This document shows positions 44,983-49,174 of a stretch of DNA of 49,174 nt, one piece after another; positions within the stretch are counted from its first letter, which is position 1, and each line of letters begins with the position of its first letter. Under the pieces are notes generated by a model. That model was given only the letters and a program-made list of their open reading frames with translations. It was not told the DNA's origin and did no database searches. Both the position numbers and the translations under genes were made by a program. This DNA comes from a virus, in the IMG/VR virus record IMGVR_UViG_3300008261_002322, positions 1 through 49,174 of that record; one strand, 5' to 3'.

Positions 44983-46308
44983 ATGCGATACAGCGATTTT
45001 AAATTTGAAACAATTTTGTTTAACAAAAGTAGTGATACAAAATACTATAGTATCATTAATAATTTAATTGAAAAAGGCTATACATTTGAATTAGGTCCTA
45101 ACGGAGAAAAGGGCACCTTTATTATCAATAAAGGCCAAAAACTTTCTTCTAACACACAAATACTCAACGGTAAAGGCGTTAAAATAGATGATGCCGGTAA
45201 CGAAGTTTCTATAAATCAAATTAAAGCAAATGAATTACATCGAAGCAGTGAAATAATCACTTTAGCTGGTGGAAGAGCCGGAGTTAAGGATAAAGAAGAC
45301 CTAAAGGTAAAACCTAGTCATATTTTTCCAGATGGTAGATTTTCAGCTAACAAAGTATTTAATGCTGTGATTGAAAATTCAGTATTGAAAAGTACAGATT
45401 ACGGTCAAATGGTGATTCAAATAGCAAAACAAATACAACTTGGTCAAGCCCCCGATATGTCACAGATTCCAAAAGAATTTATCACTGGTATTAGAGACTA
45501 TGCTGGAGAATATCTAGGAGTGCTAGCTTTACTAAAGGGAACAGCAAACTTTCCTACTAGAGATAAATGGCTTGAACACCTAGGTGTAATGTCGCTAGAT
45601 GATGTCGAATTGTTTTTTCCAAAAAAGTCTAATAATCCGTTGGCCGATAGTATAGGATATTTTCAAAACAAAGAAACTGGTAATTCGATATTAGTTAGCA
45701 GTAAAGGTGCTAAAGGTGCTGCTCCGTCAATTGATGGATTAAAAATACCAGAAGAATTAAGATCGTCCAACTCTTATCAATCAGTAATTCAATTTATTGA
45801 AATATTACAAACAAAGGGTTCAGCCTTTACTCAGCCTTTTTATGCTCTAAATTTTATAAATGAAGTAGCTCCTGAGAAAATATCTCCAAATTTTAGAAAA
45901 ATTTTACCAATTTCTGAAGACGAAATGGAAGACTTGTATGATTTTAATAAATCAAAAATAACTATAAATGATTTAAAACTATTCTCCGCAAAATTTCGAA
46001 ATTTTATTAAAAAATACGATATTAAAAGTAATTCACCTGTTGCAGGAGTTATTCAATATTACGTTAAGCAAGAAATTAAAAGACTAGTAAATGACGAAAA
46101 TGTTTTTCCTGAGTTTGAGCCATTAGCTAGAGAAATTTTACAAAAAAACTTTATTCAGATATTTGCTAATGTTAAAGGTAATAAATTAGTGTTTGACGTT
46201 GTTTGGCCAAATAAAGAAATGGCAACTGGAAAAATTACTGTTGAAACCAAATACGGTGCTAATCAAGCAGCACAAGGAAAAATGAGCTTTAATGTTGCTA
46301 ATAACTAG
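44983..46308 (+). CDS. Large late protein with nuclease-like motif (first of two related)
   Basis: The 441-residue protein starts MRYSDFKFETILFNKSSDTK. Residues 20-50 (YYSIINNLIEKGYTFELGPN, then GTFIINKG) resemble the N-terminal part of the protein at 46470. Around residue 220, NPLADSIGYFQNKETGNSIL followed by VSSKGAKGAA has the D...(x)-x-K shape of PD-(D/E)XK nucleases. No other domain is seen. A late box precedes it. It could be a head-packaged, injected nuclease-like protein. Confidence 0.6.
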   Translation: MRYSDFKFETILFNKSSDTKYYSIINNLIEKGYTFELGPNGEKGTFIINKGQKLSSNTQILNGKGVKIDDAGNEVSINQIKANELHRSSEIITLAGGRAGVKDKEDLKVKPSHIFPDGRFSANKVFNAVIENSVLKSTDYGQMVIQIAKQIQLGQAPDMSQIPKEFITGIRDYAGEYLGVLALLKGTANFPTRDKWLEHLGVMSLDDVELFFPKKSNNPLADSIGYFQNKETGNSILVSSKGAKGAAPSIDGLKIPEELRSSNSYQSVIQFIEILQTKGSAFTQPFYALNFINEVAPEKISPNFRKILPISEDEMEDLYDFNKSKITINDLKLFSAKFRNFIKKYDIKSNSPVAGVIQYYVKQEIKRLVNDENVFPEFEPLAREILQKNFIQIFANVKGNKLVFDVVWPNKEMATGKITVETKYGANQAAQGKMSFNVANN

Positions 46309-46310
46309 GT

Positions 46311-46339
46311 TTGACAAAGTTAGTGTTGTGTGTTAGTGT
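46311..46339 (+). promoter_or_regulatory. Possible sigma-70-like promoter
   Basis: TTGACA (46311-46316), 17-base spacer, TAGTGT (46334-46339). The -10 is weak. Confidence 0.35.
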
Positions 46340-46366
46340 TTACTTACAATTAGAAAAGGATAACCT

Positions 46367-46435
46367 ATGACTTGGACTACTTTTGCTATCGTTTGGTTTG
46401 CTTGCGTTGCTGTTTCAGCAGTGTTTGTTCCCTAA
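46367..46435 (+). CDS. 22-residue membrane peptide
   Basis: MTWTTFAIVWFACVAVSAVF plus two residues is a single membrane helix. AAAAGGATAACCT before the ATG is a good ribosome site. It sits alone between the two large late genes with a possible promoter upstream. Confidence 0.45.
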   Translation: MTWTTFAIVWFACVAVSAVFVP

Positions 46436-46442
46436 CATTGAA

Positions 46443-46448
46443 TAAATA
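46443..46448 (+). promoter_or_regulatory. Late promoter box AATAAATA
   Basis: GAATAAATATACTAAACTAGG lies 21 bases before the ATG at 46470. Confidence 0.55.
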
Positions 46449-46469
46449 TACTAAACTAGGAACAAACAC

Positions 46470-48041
46470 ATGAGATTTTTTGAACTTAAAAAGTTAGATG
46501 AAGCCACTTTAAGTATTGCTACTTTTGGAAAAAGAAATCCAGAATACTGGCCTAATCTAATCGATATGATTGAAAATGGCAGACCTATTGCAATCGGTAA
46601 CGGCGAAGAAAAGGTTGAAATTACCAACGGTTCAGAAATTGCTGATCAAATGCGAGCAATTTGGGATGGTGCTGAACTAGCTACTCCGGAACAAATAGAA
46701 CAAATCAAACGTTTGTCATTGCCAACCACTGATGGTAGAAAAATCAGTATCACAAACATTTATAAGTCTTCAGAAATTAAAGGCAAAGAAGCTGATTACA
46801 ACATTGGTGATATTGGCGAAATTACATTAGGTGTTGCTAGTGCTGCTCGTTTTAATAAACTCGGTGAAGAAATTGATCTTGAAGATTTTGTTAATCTTGC
46901 AAAAATGTTAAAAATACAAGGTATTGCAAAAAAGACAAGTTACAGTGCAACATTTGAAACAAAACTTAAATTCAAAAAAGGAAAAACTGATATTCTATCA
47001 GTTAAAATTGTAACTGCCGGCCGCAGTTTACAAGCATTTCAAAAGTTTATAAATGATTTAGAATCTGCTCCTAAAAATGTAAGAGGTACTGTACTAAGTT
47101 CTATCAACTACGCAAACGAACACGAACGCATCGAACAAGGTATCGAAAAAACCAAAAACGATCCTAATCAAAACAGAATTGAAATTAATGCTGTAGGAAC
47201 CGAAGATCAAAAAGGAACTAAAGCAGATCTTGTAATGAACATCGACGGTCAAAAAATAAATCTTCTAAGCGCAAAAGCCGGGGCAAGTCAACTAGGACAA
47301 GCAAGTGGCAAAGACTTTAACAAAGTATCTTCATTTTTTAATAAAATCTTTGCTGTTGATATTGCACCATACCAAAAAAACTGGACAGAAGATCACGAGC
47401 AAAATCTTCTAGTGCTAAAACAAATCTACAGTGATTTAGTAATTCCAAAAGTCTTAAAATTAACTTCGGGTGACTCAACACAAAAAGAAGCTGGTCTTGT
47501 AAAACAAATTGCAATGGGACTAATTTATTATTCTAACGATGTTGGTACTGGTGGTGAAAGTGAAATTATAGATATTGTTAAATTAGTAACTACTCCGGAC
47601 AGTCCTGGATACAAACTAATGAGAGTAGACGATCGTTTATATGCAGCATTAGAAAAAGTAGATCTTATTGGTGAACCGACACCAAACAGACAAGGTATAC
47701 AAGTTTCCGGTTTACTTAATGGAAAAAAGCTGCTATTGTTTAAAGCAAGAAGTTACTATAGCCCTGCTGCAAATCTAACACGAAACATCATAGAAGGAGG
47801 TCCACTGTTGGATCAATTAGCTGTAATCGAAAAGCCTGAACCAAAACTCAGCCAAGCCTATATTGTTCAACTCAAAGGCCAATACGGAAATCTTCAAACG
47901 CTTACTCCGGCACAACAGCAGAATCTTAACAAAGAAGTTAATAGGCTTACACCGAGTCAATTAAAACAACTTGTTGGTGCAAACATTACGTGGGCATCGG
48001 ATGCTGCTCGTAGAGAACTACAGCGTAGAAGAATCAAATAA
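46470..48041 (+). CDS. Large late protein with PD-(D/E)XK-like motif (second of two related)
   Basis: The 523-residue protein starts MRFFELKKLDEATLSIATFG; L-D-E near residue 10 is a possible prohead-protease site. Residues 28-55 (WPNLIDMIENGRPIAIGNGE) resemble the protein at 44983. At about 250-275, GTKADLVMNIDGQKINLLSA followed by KAGASQLGQASG gives D-x(n)-x-x-K typical of restriction-enzyme folds. The C-terminal 80 residues are a separate basic region (LTPSQLKQLVGANITWASDA). A nuclease packaged in the virion is a fair hypothesis, but no homology was tested. Confidence 0.6.
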   Translation: MRFFELKKLDEATLSIATFGKRNPEYWPNLIDMIENGRPIAIGNGEEKVEITNGSEIADQMRAIWDGAELATPEQIEQIKRLSLPTTDGRKISITNIYKSSEIKGKEADYNIGDIGEITLGVASAARFNKLGEEIDLEDFVNLAKMLKIQGIAKKTSYSATFETKLKFKKGKTDILSVKIVTAGRSLQAFQKFINDLESAPKNVRGTVLSSINYANEHERIEQGIEKTKNDPNQNRIEINAVGTEDQKGTKADLVMNIDGQKINLLSAKAGASQLGQASGKDFNKVSSFFNKIFAVDIAPYQKNWTEDHEQNLLVLKQIYSDLVIPKVLKLTSGDSTQKEAGLVKQIAMGLIYYSNDVGTGGESEIIDIVKLVTTPDSPGYKLMRVDDRLYAALEKVDLIGEPTPNRQGIQVSGLLNGKKLLLFKARSYYSPAANLTRNIIEGGPLLDQLAVIEKPEPKLSQAYIVQLKGQYGNLQTLTPAQQQNLNKEVNRLTPSQLKQLVGANITWASDAARRELQRRRIK

Positions 48042-48062
48042 CAACGTATAGAATAAAACAAG

Positions 48063-48086
48063 TCCTCCAATAAATATATTGGAGGA
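48063..48086 (+). promoter_or_regulatory. Late promoter box inside an RBS-sequestering hairpin
   Basis: TCCTCCAATA-AATA-TATTGGAGGA is a perfect 10-bp stem. Its right arm contains the GGAGG ribosome site of csgF and its left arm and loop contain TAAATA (48071-48076). A transcript from upstream would hide the site; a late transcript starting inside would not form the stem. Confidence 0.65.
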
Positions 48087-48092
48087 TTATCT

Positions 48093-48557
48093 ATGAAAAA
48101 CATCTTGATAGCAGTGTTAATGCTATTACCAACATTTGCAAATGCAGAATTAGTTCACACATTTAAAAATCCAAGTTTTAACGGCGAAGGTTATAGTAAT
48201 CATGTGCTGGGTATCGAACAACTAGGGTTCAATAGACAAAAAGATATTGACGATGCTATCGCTGCTGAACAAGAGCGCATAGAGCGAGAATTAGAAAACT
48301 CAACACTCAACAAATTTTTACGCAACATCGAAAGTAGAATATATGCTACACTATCCAAACAGATGGTGGATGCTATGTTTGCGGCTTGTACTGATGAAAC
48401 AGGAGCAACTTGTCCAACCAGTGGTACAACTGAAATAGAAGGCAGTACTATTAGCTGGAGCAAAGACACTGTTACTGGTAGTATTACTTTGGAGGTTGCG
48501 AGCGACGAAGGTACAACCACTATTACTATACCTGGCGCAGGGGAGTTTAACTTTTGA
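48093..48557 (+). CDS. csgF: CsgF-like curli assembly protein
   Basis: The 154-residue protein has a signal peptide (MKNILIAVLMLLPTFANA) and the CsgF start of the mature chain (ELVHTFKNPSFNGEGYSNH), then a charged coil and a strand-rich tail. CsgF gates and localises the CsgG pore in curli secretion. No csgA or csgB is visible in the window. It overlaps the csgG start by four bases. Confidence 0.85.
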   Translation: MKNILIAVLMLLPTFANAELVHTFKNPSFNGEGYSNHVLGIEQLGFNRQKDIDDAIAAEQERIERELENSTLNKFLRNIESRIYATLSKQMVDAMFAACTDETGATCPTSGTTEIEGSTISWSKDTVTGSITLEVASDEGTTTITIPGAGEFNF

Positions 48558-49174
48558 TTAAAGCAGCATTAGTAGGATTGTTATTTCTAACTGGATGTGC
48601 GTCAATAGAAGAACAAGCCAGTGAAATCATAGAAGAGCCGAGAATACAAGATAATCCTATGCAGGTAGAACTTTCAAATGTTCCTGCACTAAACGGACCT
48701 AAGATGACTATCGGTGTTTACAGCTTCACAGACAAAACTGGGCAACGAGAGCCAGCAGATAACTTTAGCAGTTTGAGCAGTGCAGTAACACAAGGCGCAG
48801 AAGTTTGGGTAATAGATGCACTGATGCAAGCAGGCAACGGCAGTTGGTTTGAAGTTGTAGAACGTGTAGGTATGGACAACGTAATTGCAGAACGTCAACT
48901 TATACGTCAAACAAGAGAAAATTATTTAGACAATCCTGATCCACTGGATCCTATGCAATTTGCAGGATTAATACTAGAAGGCGGAATAGTAGGATATGAC
49001 AGTAATGTAGCAACAGGAGGAAATGGAGCACGTTACTTTGGAATAGGCGCAGCATCAGAATACAGAGTAGATACTGTAACAGTTGCAATGCGTCTAGTAA
49101 GTGTTAGCACAGGAAGAGTGCTAATAAGTGTGGCTACTGAGAAAACTATAGCTAGTCACAAAACTGGTGCAGAT
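48554..49174 (+). CDS. csgG: CsgG-like outer membrane curli secretion lipoprotein, partial
   Basis: The TTG at 48554 has GGGGAG upstream and overlaps the csgF stop. The frame runs past the window end. The N-terminus is a lipoprotein signal (ALVGLLFLTGC, lipobox LTGC). Then come the CsgG marks MTIGVYSFTDKTGQRE, SSAVTQGAEVWVIDAL, FEVVERVGMDNVIAERQLIR and GGIVGYDSNVATGGNGARYF. CsgG forms a nonameric outer-membrane pore. Phage csgFG pairs are known from pelagiphages and may aid exit of virus or cargo. Confidence 0.9.
   Translation, partial: MIKAALVGLLFLTGCASIEEQASEIIEEPRIQDNPMQVELSNVPALNGPKMTIGVYSFTDKTGQREPADNFSSLSSAVTQGAEVWVIDALMQAGNGSWFEVVERVGMDNVIAERQLIRQTRENYLDNPDPLDPMQFAGLILEGGIVGYDSNVATGGNGARYFGIGAASEYRVDTVTVAMRLVSVSTGRVLISVATEKTIASHKTGAD

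Noticed and set aside
1-49174. tRNA genes, CRISPR arrays, insertion sequences
   Set aside because: No cloverleaf with CCA other than the tmRNA acceptor, no spaced direct repeats and no transposase were seen by eye. A tRNAscan-SE run would be a firmer test.

Overview
The window is a stretch of a T4-like marine myovirus genome. It carries class I ribonucleotide reductase (nrdA, nrdB) with glutaredoxin, a PAAR spike-tip protein, a tailspike-like protein, a T4-type RNA repair set, PstS, Hsp20, ClpS, heme oxygenase, ribosomal protein S21 and CsgF/CsgG, the mixture known from pelagiphages and cyanophages. Genes are tightly packed with ATGA/TAATG overlaps. Two promoter classes recur: TTGACA-N15-17-TATAAN (host sigma-70-like, early) and TATAAATA-like boxes close to start codons (T4-like late). 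The host is most likely an alphaproteobacterium, inferred from a circularly permuted (two-piece) tmRNA, a DUF1127 protein and a PcyX-type bilin reductase. This is inference, as no taxonomic search was run.

Layout. 1-5.6 kb: 3' end of a possible glycosyltransferase, YqgE/AlgH family protein, HNH endonuclease, SGNH-like and DUF454 proteins, then a virion protein group. 5.7-8.7 kb: a minus-strand set of very small overlapping genes (DUF1127, DUF3563-like), pstS with a Pho-box-like site, and a class 3 lipase. 8.8-17.2 kb: late genes including a nucleotidyltransferase, a holin-like protein, capsid-associated candidates, a probable -1 frameshift site, a PD-(D/E)XK nuclease and a tailspike. 17.2-24.0 kb: nrdA, nrdB, grx, a repetitive structural protein, PAAR, a HAD phosphatase and small genes. 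24-33.6 kb: early-type accessory genes, including separate polynucleotide phosphatase and kinase, RNA ligase 1, an L7/L12-like protein, a cyclic-phosphate-processing receiver protein, a SleB endolysin and a broken band-7/prohibitin gene. 33.65-35.7 kb: RNA-rich island with the permuted tmRNA, a small membrane ORF inside its spacer, a YhhQ queuosine-precursor transporter, an unexplained structured RNA and an MTAN-like nucleosidase. 35.8-49.2 kb: porin, secreted nuclease, FkbM methyltransferase, a large coiled-coil membrane protein, S21, GMP reductase, Hsp20, ClpS, heme oxygenase, PcyX, two large late proteins with a nuclease-like motif, csgF and partial csgG.

Read together, the accessory genes support host takeover under nutrient stress. 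Phosphate capture (PstS), nucleotide supply (Nrd, GuaC) and translation upkeep (S21, L7/L12-like, tmRNA, RNA repair, queuosine precursor uptake) stand beside proteostasis (Hsp20, ClpS), envelope change (porin, CsgF/G) and bilin synthesis (HO, PcyX). No tRNA gene and no CRISPR array were recognised, and no stretch over 300 bases lacks a gene or RNA.
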